Shown here piece after piece: positions 6,431 to 14,127 of a stretch of DNA of 15,440 nt. Location of the stretch: the NCBI GenBank assembly GCA_934358675.1, contig CAKRKX010000059.1:1-15440 (forward strand). Direction: 5' to 3'. The translations under genes were made by a program, and so were the position numbers. Position 1 is the stretch's first letter; each line of letters starts with the position of its first letter. Below the pieces are notes generated by a model. That model worked only from the letters and a program-made list of their open reading frames with translations. It ran no database searches and was not told where the DNA came from. Source of the DNA: an uncultured Agathobacter sp. (GTDB taxonomy: Bacteria; Bacillota; Clostridia; Lachnospirales; Lachnospiraceae).

Positions 6431-7373
6431 GATCAGTATTGTGGTGCCGATGTACAATGAGCAGGAAGCGCTCGGCATCCTGTATCGTGAGTTAAACCGC
6501 GTGACGGCCACGTTGCCGGAACATGAATTTGAATATCTGTTCGTCAATGACGGATCGAAGGACGGGACGCTGGCGGAGATTGAGACGCTGGCGGAAAGCG
6601 ACGATCGTGTGCGCTATGTATCATTTTCGCGCAATTTCGGCAAGGAAGCGGCGATGTATGCGGGACTTAGGAATGCGACCGGTGATTATGTGGCGCTGAT
6701 GGATGCGGATCTGCAGGATCCTCCGGCACTCTTGCCGCAGATGATCGCGATGCTCGAGGCGGGGGACTGCGACAATGTCGCAACGAGAAGAGTGAACCGC
6801 AAGGGTGAGCCGCCGATCCGTTCCTTTTTTGCAAAATGCTTTTATAAGCTGATGCGCCGTCTGACGCATATCGAGATCGCGGACGGGGCAAGGGATTACC
6901 GCCTGATGAGCCGGGCGATGGTCGATTCGATCCTCTCGGTCAGCGAGTACAATCGCTTTTCGAAGGGAATCTTTGCGTGGGTCGGTTACGAGACAAAGTG
7001 GCTCGAGTTTGAGAATGTGGAGCGTGCAGCGGGGGAGACGAAGTGGAGCTTCTGGAAACTGGTGCGCTATTCGTTTGATGGGATCGTCAATTTCTCCGAC
7101 ACACCGATCCGGATCTCTTCCTATCTGGGACTGCTCCTTACGGCACTGTCATTTGTTGCCATTATAATAGAAGTAATCCGTGCACTCGTGTTCGGTGATC
7201 CGGTTGCAGGATGGCCGTCGCTTGTGTGTATCATCACGTTTATCGGAGGTATTCAGCTTTTTTGCATGGGCATCATGGGACAGTATATCGCCAAGACCTA
7301 CATGGAGGTCAAGCGCAGACCGCATTACATTATCAGGAAGACCAATTGCACGCATGTCAAACGCGAGGAATAG
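6423..7373 (+). CDS. CsbB/GtrB-like polyprenyl-phosphate glycosyltransferase, GT2
   Basis: A family 2 glycosyltransferase of 316 residues that should load a sugar from a nucleotide donor onto undecaprenyl phosphate at the inner face of the membrane. The fold starts at SIVVPMYNEQ (5-14), with Asp43 in VNDGS and the metal-binding DAD at 94-96 (ALMDADLQDP). The family segment RAAGETKWSFWKL (201-213) precedes two C-terminal helices (about 233-256 and 266-288) and a basic tail (MEVKRRPHYIIRK). ATG at 6423 has a GGGGA site at six bases; an upstream ATG at 6411 is too close to GAGGAG. The start overlaps the YfhO stop by eight bases, indicating translational coupling. In Bacillus, CsbB supplies the lipid-linked sugar that YfhO uses, so the pair likely works together here. 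No terminator is seen after it. Confidence 0.93.
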   Translation: MSKISIVVPMYNEQEALGILYRELNRVTATLPEHEFEYLFVNDGSKDGTLAEIETLAESDDRVRYVSFSRNFGKEAAMYAGLRNATGDYVALMDADLQDPPALLPQMIAMLEAGDCDNVATRRVNRKGEPPIRSFFAKCFYKLMRRLTHIEIADGARDYRLMSRAMVDSILSVSEYNRFSKGIFAWVGYETKWLEFENVERAAGETKWSFWKLVRYSFDGIVNFSDTPIRISSYLGLLLTALSFVAIIIEVIRALVFGDPVAGWPSLVCIITFIGGIQLFCMGIMGQYIAKTYMEVKRRPHYIIRKTNCTHVKREE

Positions 7374-7379
7374 AACGAT

Positions 7380-7408
7380 TTGACGGAGAAATCAAAGTTT
7401 TATATAAT
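7380..7408 (+). promoter_or_regulatory. strong sigma-A promoter of the surface-protein operon
   Basis: TTGACG (7380-7385), a 17-base spacer and a perfect TATAAT (7403-7408) lie just after the glycosyltransferase stop. Transcription would start near 7415, about 29 bases before the ATG at 7444, which has an AGGGG ribosome site. It separates the surface genes from the teichoic-acid operon. Confidence 0.85.
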
Positions 7409-7443
7409 GAGGGGAGCTATAAAGTACAACGAAAGGGGAATGC

Positions 7444-9201
7444 ATGAGACCGATTACAAAAGCCAAACGCGTCAGGAGCGTGGTGATCAGCCTTGCGCTG
7501 CTCATTACGAGTGTCGCATCGGTACCTTGTATCCATGCGGCGGCGGACACGAAAGACGCCGAGTTTACCGCACAGATGAAGGCTGCCGGGTTCCCGGCGA
7601 GTTATTTGGATGATCTGAATGCTTTACATAAGAAGTATCCCAACTGGCAGTTCGAGGCGGTGAGCACCGGGCTGAACTGGGATGACGTGATCAAAAACGA
7701 GAGTAAGAACGGTGTCAATCTGGTGCCGACCTCTGGCGATGATTCCACGAAGTCGACTGCGTCCGGTGCATACGACTGGACAACGAACAAGTGGACGATC
7801 TACGACGGCTCCTCCTGGGTAGCGGCAAGCTCGACCTACATCGCTTATTACATGGATCCGAGAAATTTTCTGAATGATACCGATATCTTTCAGTTTGAGA
7901 GTTTAAGTTACAATAAATCACAGACCAAAGCCGGAGTGACGGCAATCTTAAGCGGAACTTTTATGGCAAAGGATATTGAGGATGCGGATGGCACGACACT
8001 CAACTATGCAGATGCTTTTATGGCAATCGGCAAAAATCGTAAGATCAGTCCGTATCATCTGGCCTCTCGTGTGCGCCAGGAACAGGGAACGGCGGGAACG
8101 AGCACGCTGATCTCCGGAACGTACAAAGGTTATGAGGGCTATTACAATTATTTCAATTTTGGTGCGGCCGGTGTGACTTCGACACTGGTTATCCAGAACG
8201 GACTTGCCTATGCGAAGTCCAAGGGATGGGACACCCGCTACAAGTCACTCGACGGAGGCGCACAGCTTCTGGCGAAAAATTATATTGCGGTCGGACAGGA
8301 TACGCTGTATTTCCAGAAATTCAATGTCGTGAATGCGAGCAATCTGTACAGCCATCAGTATATGGGCAATCTGACCGCCGCCTATACGGAAGGAAGAAAG
8401 CTCGGCCAGGGTTACACGGATAAGCAGCAGGCGTTTGTGTTCCGCATTCCGGTCTACAATTCGATGCCGGAAAATGCGTCGACATTTACCACAACCGGTA
8501 ATCCGAACAATTATCTGAAGACACTTTCCGTGACCGGACAGTCGCTGACACCGGTGTTTAACGGTGCAACGACATCGTACTCGCTGATCGTTGATAACAG
8601 TGTGGAATCCATCGAAGTCAGCGCAACGGCGGTGGCATCGACCTCCACGGTATCCGGAACGGGAACCGTCAGTCTGAAAGTGGGAACCAACACGGTGTCC
8701 GTCAAGTGCAAGTCGCAGAGTGGTGTCAGCAGGACGTATAAGCTGACCGTCGTGCGGCAGGAAGGGGAAGCGGTCAGTACGGTTCCGACTTCCAAAACCT
8801 ACACGGTAGGAAGCAAGTACATAACCGGAATCCAGACGGGAACGAAGGCGGCGACCGTTCTTAAGAACCTTACGGCATCGGGCGCGACCATAAAGCTGCT
8901 CGGCACGGATGGCAAGGATAAAACAGGTGCTGTGGCGACCGGCGATACGGTTGCCTTATATGACGGAAGCAACAAGAAGGTTTCCTCCTACACGATTGTG
9001 ATCTACGGCGATGTCAACGGAGACGGGGAGATCAACGTTCTTGATATGATCAAGGTGAACCGCCATGTGCTTGGCCTGACAAAATTGTCCGGTGCGTATT
9101 TGGAGGCGGGCGATGCGAATCGCGCGGGAGACGGTGCGAACGTTCTTGATATGATCTATATCAACCGCCATTCGCTCGGACTTGTAATGATCAAACAGTA
9201 A
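7444..9201 (+). CDS. secreted beta-N-acetylglucosaminidase with cadherin-like domain and dockerin
   Basis: This 585-residue exported enzyme should cleave N-acetylglucosamine bonds in peptidoglycan. A signal peptide (1-33, ending CIHAAA) is followed by the LytD/GH73-type catalytic region (about 38-345). This has the family segments FPASYLDDLNALHKKYPNWQF and SRVRQEQG, in which Glu213 is the likely catalytic acid, and YYNYFNFG later. A cadherin-like beta-sandwich (about 354-438), a small beta module (451-520) and a type I dockerin (521-580) complete it. Dockerin repeat one has a full calcium loop (Asp523, Asn525, Asp527, Asn531, Asp534); repeat two is degenerate, with an extra residue and lost ligands around Asp557-Asp569. 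It has its own strong promoter and is followed 24 bases later by the membrane anchor protein. Dockerins normally bind cohesins, suggesting non-covalent attachment. Confidence 0.9.
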   Translation: MRPITKAKRVRSVVISLALLITSVASVPCIHAAADTKDAEFTAQMKAAGFPASYLDDLNALHKKYPNWQFEAVSTGLNWDDVIKNESKNGVNLVPTSGDDSTKSTASGAYDWTTNKWTIYDGSSWVAASSTYIAYYMDPRNFLNDTDIFQFESLSYNKSQTKAGVTAILSGTFMAKDIEDADGTTLNYADAFMAIGKNRKISPYHLASRVRQEQGTAGTSTLISGTYKGYEGYYNYFNFGAAGVTSTLVIQNGLAYAKSKGWDTRYKSLDGGAQLLAKNYIAVGQDTLYFQKFNVVNASNLYSHQYMGNLTAAYTEGRKLGQGYTDKQQAFVFRIPVYNSMPENASTFTTTGNPNNYLKTLSVTGQSLTPVFNGATTSYSLIVDNSVESIEVSATAVASTSTVSGTGTVSLKVGTNTVSVKCKSQSGVSRTYKLTVVRQEGEAVSTVPTSKTYTVGSKYITGIQTGTKAATVLKNLTASGATIKLLGTDGKDKTGAVATGDTVALYDGSNKKVSSYTIVIYGDVNGDGEINVLDMIKVNRHVLGLTKLSGAYLEAGDANRAGDGANVLDMIYINRHSLGLVMIKQ

Positions 9202-9225
9202 CGATAGAAGAAAAGGATAGCAGGT

Positions 9226-11523
9226 ATGAATAATTTAGCGATGACAAAACATAACAGTAGCGCCGGAAAGAAACGGTATCGGTTTCTGGTATCACTTCTC
9301 GCCGTCGTTTTGATGCTGGGATGCATGATGATTCCGGACACGCAGGCGAAAGCGAGCAGTCTGTCGCTTGGCGTAAGTGCTTCTTCGGTCAAGATCGGAG
9401 ACACGGTTACCGTGTCGATCACGGTTCCGGCAGGTGTGTCGGCGACCGTCAATGTGACGTATCCGACCGGTGTATTTTCATTCAGTTCCGCATCCGACAC
9501 CGCCAATGCCAACGGCGGAACGGTGTCCATGACGATCGGAAGCTACGGAAGTACGAATACGAAGACGACCGGAACGATGAAGTTTAAAGCGAAAGCAGCA
9601 GGAAGCGCAACGTTTTCCGCATCCGCTCCGATCGCAGGCAACCAGGAAGGCGACCGTGTGTCGGTCAGTGGTGCGAGTGCTTCGGTCCGTGTCAAGAATG
9701 AGTCGAATGACAGCAATTCCAATAATGACAGTAATAATAGTAACAACAGTAACAATAATAACTCTAATAATGGAAATGATAATACCAACAATGGGGATGA
9801 TAACACAAGAAAGTCGGCAGACAATTCCCTTTCTTCTCTGACTTTATCGGCGGGCAAGCTCTCCCCGGCATTTCAGTACAATGTGACGAGCTATACCGCA
9901 GAGGTGGAAAATGACGTGACTTCGGTTGTCGTATCCGCCAAGCCGAGCAATGCGAACGCTACGGTAGAATCGGTTAAGGGCGGCGAGAATCTCGTTGTCG
10001 GAACCAATACGATCCAGATCGTTGTCAAGGCAGAGAACGGCGTGACCGCAACCTACACGATCAAAGTGACGAGAAAAGAAGCCGGAGCGGCTGACGAGCC
10101 GGACGAACCGGATGTACAAGAACCGGACAATACTGATACGCCACAGGAGCAGTGCTATGAGATCGGCGGAGTTAAGATGTACCCGTCGGAGGACGGCGAT
10201 GAGACGCAGATTCCGGAAGGATTTGCCTTAAGTGAGATTACGCTTTGGGACAGTGCATATCCTTATTGGGTAAATGATGCGATCGGAACCGATGTGGGAC
10301 TGATCTATCTTGTGGATGAAAACAAGGAGAACGGTGCGTGGTACCGCATCAGCGAAGCTTCTCCGTATGAGGCGTATCCGTTCATCTGCCTGAAATCCGA
10401 GTTTGGTTACATTATTGTAACACCGGAGAAGATGACGGAAACGGCACCGGCAGGCTATACCGCAGAGACCATTAATATAGAAGAAAAAGGCATTGTGGAT
10501 GCATTTGTAAAGAGCGGTGACGAGAACAATGTTTTACTCTATGCCGTCAATCAGAATGGCGCTTACGGACTGTACCGCTACGATGTGCAGGACCGCACCT
10601 ACATGCGCTACAATGAGGAAGCGCCGGTCGAGGAGGATACACAGGTAACCGAACCGACAACACAGCCGGACAATTCGAGAGTCAGTGACCTCGAGAGCCA
10701 GAACCGTCTGATCTTCTACGCATTTATTGTTGTGGTAGCCATCCTTCTGATCGTGATCGTCATTCTTGTGGTAAAGAGAAGACATGACGACGATGATGAT
10801 GATGATGATCCGGACGATGCGTGGGATGACGAGGATGATGCAGAATACATCGAAGATGAATCGGATCTGTCAGATGAGCACGGAGGAATCCACAAGCGCT
10901 ATGACCGCAGTGCATTTCTGACGGGAGACGCAGAGATCGCGGATGAGGATTCCGTTGAAGAAGCGGATGCAGAATCTTCCGAGGCGAAAGCGGGTAATGC
11001 TGATATTTCCGGTAACAGGGTTTCGGATGCAGAAGAGTCGGATGATGAAGTCTCCGGTGATGAGATTTCGGTCGACAGTGTTTCAAACGAAGAAATCGAT
11101 GATAGAGCAGATGAAAAAGCTGCGGTAGAGAATACGCAGGATGCTCCGGTCAGCACAAGTACACTCGATCTTGAGGCGGTACTGGCACAGGCTGTCTCTG
11201 AGACGATGAATGATAACTCTGATGAGGATACAAAGGAATCTGAGATTACGATTGCAGAGGATAAAGAATCTGACGTCGATGAAATGATGGGCGAAGATAA
11301 GAAGCCGAAGAATCATCGCAAGAAGAAATCTTATCGCGAGGAGATCGAAGAATCGATGGATGAGTTTGATCTCGATGAGGATGAGGACGATTTCAACTTT
11401 GACGATGACGAGGAGGAACAAGAGGAGAAACCAAAGAAAAAGAAGGCAAGACGGGGTCTTTTCGGAAGACGAAAGAAGAAGGATGAAGATGAGGATGACG
11501 ATCTGGAATTTCTGGATCTGTAA
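9226..11523 (+). CDS. membrane-anchored surface protein with cohesin-like and cadherin-like domains and a giant acidic tail
   Basis: This 765-residue type I membrane protein is not a family I can name as a whole. Signal peptide 1-41 (ends PDTQA). Residues 44-157 form an Ala/Ser/Thr/Val-rich beta-sandwich with KIGDTVTVSITV, a YPTGVFSF strand and MKFKAKAAGSATFSASA, resembling cohesin-like domains. An Asn/Ser/Asp-rich linker (158-194) leads to a cadherin-like domain (about 203-283) similar to the one in the upstream enzyme. A region at 308-465, with YRYDVQDRTYMRYNEE near its end, resembles a recurring Lachnospiraceae surface module. One helix (495-517) is followed by KRRH, an Asp8 run (521-528) and a cytoplasmic tail of about 248 residues dominated by Asp and Glu, with basic patches near its end (KKKARRGLFGRRKKK). 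It shares a transcript with the glucosaminidase; no terminator separates them. A role as wall-enzyme anchor or wall sensor is inference. Confidence 0.85.
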   Translation: MNNLAMTKHNSSAGKKRYRFLVSLLAVVLMLGCMMIPDTQAKASSLSLGVSASSVKIGDTVTVSITVPAGVSATVNVTYPTGVFSFSSASDTANANGGTVSMTIGSYGSTNTKTTGTMKFKAKAAGSATFSASAPIAGNQEGDRVSVSGASASVRVKNESNDSNSNNDSNNSNNSNNNNSNNGNDNTNNGDDNTRKSADNSLSSLTLSAGKLSPAFQYNVTSYTAEVENDVTSVVVSAKPSNANATVESVKGGENLVVGTNTIQIVVKAENGVTATYTIKVTRKEAGAADEPDEPDVQEPDNTDTPQEQCYEIGGVKMYPSEDGDETQIPEGFALSEITLWDSAYPYWVNDAIGTDVGLIYLVDENKENGAWYRISEASPYEAYPFICLKSEFGYIIVTPEKMTETAPAGYTAETINIEEKGIVDAFVKSGDENNVLLYAVNQNGAYGLYRYDVQDRTYMRYNEEAPVEEDTQVTEPTTQPDNSRVSDLESQNRLIFYAFIVVVAILLIVIVILVVKRRHDDDDDDDDPDDAWDDEDDAEYIEDESDLSDEHGGIHKRYDRSAFLTGDAEIADEDSVEEADAESSEAKAGNADISGNRVSDAEESDDEVSGDEISVDSVSNEEIDDRADEKAAVENTQDAPVSTSTLDLEAVLAQAVSETMNDNSDEDTKESEITIAEDKESDVDEMMGEDKKPKNHRKKKSYREEIEESMDEFDLDEDEDDFNFDDDEEEQEEKPKKKKARRGLFGRRKKKDEDEDDDLEFLDL

Positions 11524-11545
11524 TTTTCACAATCTGTAATTTCAC
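11516..11545 (+). repeat. short direct duplication at the end of the surface protein gene
   Basis: ATCTGTAATTTTCAC (11516-11530) is repeated, less one T, as ATCTGTAATTTCAC (11532-11545). The first copy contains the stop codon of the surface protein gene. It looks like a small tandem duplication by slippage; it also creates the -35-like hexamer of the candidate clpC promoter. Confidence 0.65.
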
Positions 11546-11555
11546 GATGAATAAT
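11526..11555 (+). promoter_or_regulatory. weak candidate clpC promoter
   Basis: TTCACA (11526-11531) and AATAAT (11550-11555), each matching five of six consensus bases, are 18 bases apart. The start would lie near 11562, just before the AGGAGG (11565-11570) of clpC. No CtsR heptad repeat or CIRCE element is seen. Co-transcription with the upstream surface genes is an equally good alternative, because no terminator is visible in the gap. Confidence 0.35.
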
Positions 11556-11579
11556 CGCATTTTTAGGAGGCAATAACGA

Positions 11580-14021
11580 GTGAGACCATATACAGATAAG
11601 GCAAAGAAGGCGATCGGCTACGCCAACCGCCTGTCGAAGTCCATGCAGTGCAATTATGTCGGAACGGAACATATTCTGGCAGGACTTCTGCGGGAGGGAA
11701 GCGGTGTGGCTGCCGAGGTACTTGCCGCAAACAACATAGAACTGGAAAAGCTGCTGGAGCTGATCAACGAGCTGGTTGCTCCGGGCGATGAGATCGCTGT
11801 CATGGATCGTGACGGCGAGACACCGCGCACGGAGGCGGTGCTCGAGCGCGCGTCAGAGATCGCGGAGCGCTTCGAGTGCGATGAGATCGGAACGGAGCAT
11901 CTGCTTCTTTCCATGATCAAGGAGGGCGACTGCGCGGCATGTCGTCTTTTGAACACGATGGGTGCCAATCCGCAGAAGCTTTTCGTGGATATTTTAGGTG
12001 CAATGGGTGAAGACCCGGCGCGATACCGCGATGAGATCCAGCGCGGAAGAAGTGACAACAGTGTGTCGCTGACACCGACTCTGGATCAGTATTCGCGTGA
12101 TCTGACCGCTTTGGCGCGTGCGGGAATGCTCGATCCGGTCATCGGACGAAAGCGTGAGACGGAGCGCGTCCTGCAGATCCTCTGCCGCAGAGGCAAGAAC
12201 AATCCGTGTCTGATCGGTGAGCCGGGTGTCGGCAAGACGGCGATCGTGGAAGGTATCGCACAGAATCTTGTGAACGGTACGGTTCCGGAGATCGTTGCCG
12301 GAAAACGCCTTGTATCACTGGATATGTCCGGACTTGTGGCAAAATCCAAGTACCGCGGTGAGTTTGAGGAGCGTATTAAGAAAGTAATAAACGAAGTGGC
12401 GGCAGCCGGCAATGTTATGCTTTTTATCGATGAGCTGCACACGATCATCGGAGCCGGCGGCGCGGAAGGTTCTCTGGATGCGTCCAACATTTTAAAGCCG
12501 GCGCTCGCAAGGGGCGAAGTGCAGGTAATCGGTGCCACGACGATTGAAGAATATCGTAAATACATTGAGAAAGATGCCGCTTTGGAACGCCGTTTTCAGC
12601 CGGTACAGGTAGGCGAGCCGACAGAAGAGGAGTCCGTTGAAATCTTAAAGGGACTGCGAGGTCTGTACGAGAAGCACCACAATGTGGAGATTACCGATGC
12701 CGGCGTGGAGGCCGCGGTGCATCTGTCCGCCCGCTATGTGAACGACCGGTTCCTTCCGGATAAGGCAATCGATCTCATGGATGAGGCGGCGGCCAAAAGC
12801 CGTCTTGGAGTGATGCGTGATCCACAGGAAGCAATCAGCAAAAAGCAGGAGATCCGTCAGGCGGAGCTTGACCTTGAAGATGCGCTTCGCGATGGCGATA
12901 TCGAGAGAGCGCGCACTCTCAAGGCAGTCAAGGAAGACCTTGAGGCGGACTGGGAGAAACTGAATAAGAAGAACCACCGCGCGGACAAGAGAAAGAAGCC
13001 GGTGGTCGGAGAGAATGAGATTGCGGAAGTGGTTGCGGGCTGGACGAAGATTCCGGTGAGCAAGCTGACCGAGAACGAGGCAGCACGCCTGCAGAAGCTC
13101 GAAGAGACGCTTCATAAGCGCGTCATCGGACAGGAGGAGGCAGTCTCTGCCGTGGCAAAAGCAGTGCGAAGAGGACGTGTCGGACTTAAGGATCCGAAAC
13201 GCCCGATCGGTTCATTCCTGTTCCTCGGACCGACCGGTGTCGGAAAGACTGAGGTATCGAAGGCTCTTGCAGAGGCAGTATTCGGAAACGAGGATGCCAT
13301 GATCCGCGTTGATATGTCGGAGTATATGGAGAAACACAGTGTGTCAAAAATGATCGGATCACCGCCTGGATACGTCGGACATGAGGACGGCGGACAGCTC
13401 TCCGAGAAAGTGCGCCGCAATCCGTTTTCCGTTGTGCTTTTTGACGAGATTGAGAAGGCACATCCGGACGTGTTTAATATCTTGTTACAGGTGCTTGATG
13501 ACGGTCATATTACCGATTCGCAGGGACGCAAAGTGGATTTCAAGAACACGATCATCATCATGACCAGCAATGCCGGTGCGCAGTCGATCATCGAGCCGAA
13601 GAAGCTCGGTTTCGGTGTGCATGAGGATGAGAAGCAGGATCATGAGCGCATGAAGAGTAACGTGATGGAAGAGGTGAAGCGCCTTTTCAAACCGGAGTTC
13701 TTAAACCGAATCGATGAGACGATCGTATTCCGTGCACTCAACAAGGATGATATGAAGAAGATCGTGACACTCATGGCGAACGAATTGCAGAAGCGCTGCA
13801 AGGAGCAGCTTGCGATCGATCTTGTGATCCGCGATGCTGCCAAGGGATATATTGTGGAGAAGGCATATGACCGCAAGTATGGTGCGAGACCGCTTCGACG
13901 CAAGATCCAGGATGAGATCGAGGACCGCCTTGCGGAGGAGATCATCGCCGGAAATGTGAAGGCGGGGGACCGTGTGGTCGTGACGACGAAAAACAAGGCG
14001 CTTGTGGTTGAAAGAGAGTAA
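11580..14021 (+). CDS. clpC: ATP-dependent Clp protease ATPase subunit ClpC
   Basis: An HSP100 unfoldase that feeds proteins to ClpP and removes damaged or adaptor-selected targets in the cytoplasm. At 813 residues it matches ClpC length. Two Clp N-terminal repeats (about 1-75 and 78-150) are followed by the first AAA+ domain (Walker A GEPGVGKT 213-220, Walker B VMLFIDE 279-285), a ClpC-type middle domain (about 410-475) and the second AAA+ domain (Walker A GPTGVGKT 550-557, Walker B VVLFDE 618-623, arginine finger region FLNRIDE 708-713). A ClpP-binding LGF loop is at 676-678. The start is GTG at 11580 with AGGAGG nine bases upstream. Unlike the Bacillus locus, ctsR, mcsA and mcsB are not next to it; surface genes precede it instead. 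Confidence 0.97.
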   Translation: MRPYTDKAKKAIGYANRLSKSMQCNYVGTEHILAGLLREGSGVAAEVLAANNIELEKLLELINELVAPGDEIAVMDRDGETPRTEAVLERASEIAERFECDEIGTEHLLLSMIKEGDCAACRLLNTMGANPQKLFVDILGAMGEDPARYRDEIQRGRSDNSVSLTPTLDQYSRDLTALARAGMLDPVIGRKRETERVLQILCRRGKNNPCLIGEPGVGKTAIVEGIAQNLVNGTVPEIVAGKRLVSLDMSGLVAKSKYRGEFEERIKKVINEVAAAGNVMLFIDELHTIIGAGGAEGSLDASNILKPALARGEVQVIGATTIEEYRKYIEKDAALERRFQPVQVGEPTEEESVEILKGLRGLYEKHHNVEITDAGVEAAVHLSARYVNDRFLPDKAIDLMDEAAAKSRLGVMRDPQEAISKKQEIRQAELDLEDALRDGDIERARTLKAVKEDLEADWEKLNKKNHRADKRKKPVVGENEIAEVVAGWTKIPVSKLTENEAARLQKLEETLHKRVIGQEEAVSAVAKAVRRGRVGLKDPKRPIGSFLFLGPTGVGKTEVSKALAEAVFGNEDAMIRVDMSEYMEKHSVSKMIGSPPGYVGHEDGGQLSEKVRRNPFSVVLFDEIEKAHPDVFNILLQVLDDGHITDSQGRKVDFKNTIIIMTSNAGAQSIIEPKKLGFGVHEDEKQDHERMKSNVMEEVKRLFKPEFLNRIDETIVFRALNKDDMKKIVTLMANELQKRCKEQLAIDLVIRDAAKGYIVEKAYDRKYGARPLRRKIQDEIEDRLAEEIIAGNVKAGDRVVVTTKNKALVVERE

Positions 14022-14033
14022 GGAAAATTCGAA

Positions 14034-14059
14034 TGATACGATAGGAAATGATTGTATCA
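14034..14059. repeat. inverted repeat overlapping the -35 of the downstream promoter
   Basis: Arms TGATACGAT (14034-14042) and ATTGTATCA (14051-14059) can form nine pairs, one of them G-T, around an eight-base loop. No T-run follows, so it is a poor terminator for clpC. The right arm covers the -35 hexamer TTGTAT of the next promoter, which would suit a regulator site. This is inferred from symmetry alone. Confidence 0.4.
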
Positions 14060-14080
14060 AAACGGCAAGAGTGTTATAAT
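14052..14080 (+). promoter_or_regulatory. sigma-A promoter for the 'endosialidase'-labelled gene and radA
   Basis: TTGTAT (14052-14057), a 17-base spacer and a perfect TATAAT (14075-14080) with an upstream TGT extended -10. Transcription would start near 14087, about 40 bases before the ATG at 14128. Confidence 0.8.
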
Positions 14081-14127
14081 TTGAATATCAATTTTACGAC
14101 TTGAAAAGTCTATACAGGAGGAGAAAG

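Noticed and set aside
9313..9330. Possible lipoprotein signal (LMLGC) in the surface protein
   Set aside because: The residues before Cys do not fit the lipobox well, and a better signal peptidase I site follows at PDTQA; the protein already has a membrane helix.
9706..9810. AAT/AAC-rich repetitive DNA that might be a CRISPR or phase-variable repeat
   Set aside because: It is an in-frame Asn/Ser/Asp linker of the surface protein, with irregular units, and length changes in multiples of three would not switch the gene off.
10787..10810. GAT/GAC triplet run as a contingency locus
   Set aside because: The repeat unit is three bases, so slippage changes only the number of Asp residues; it could tune the tail but does not act as an on/off switch.
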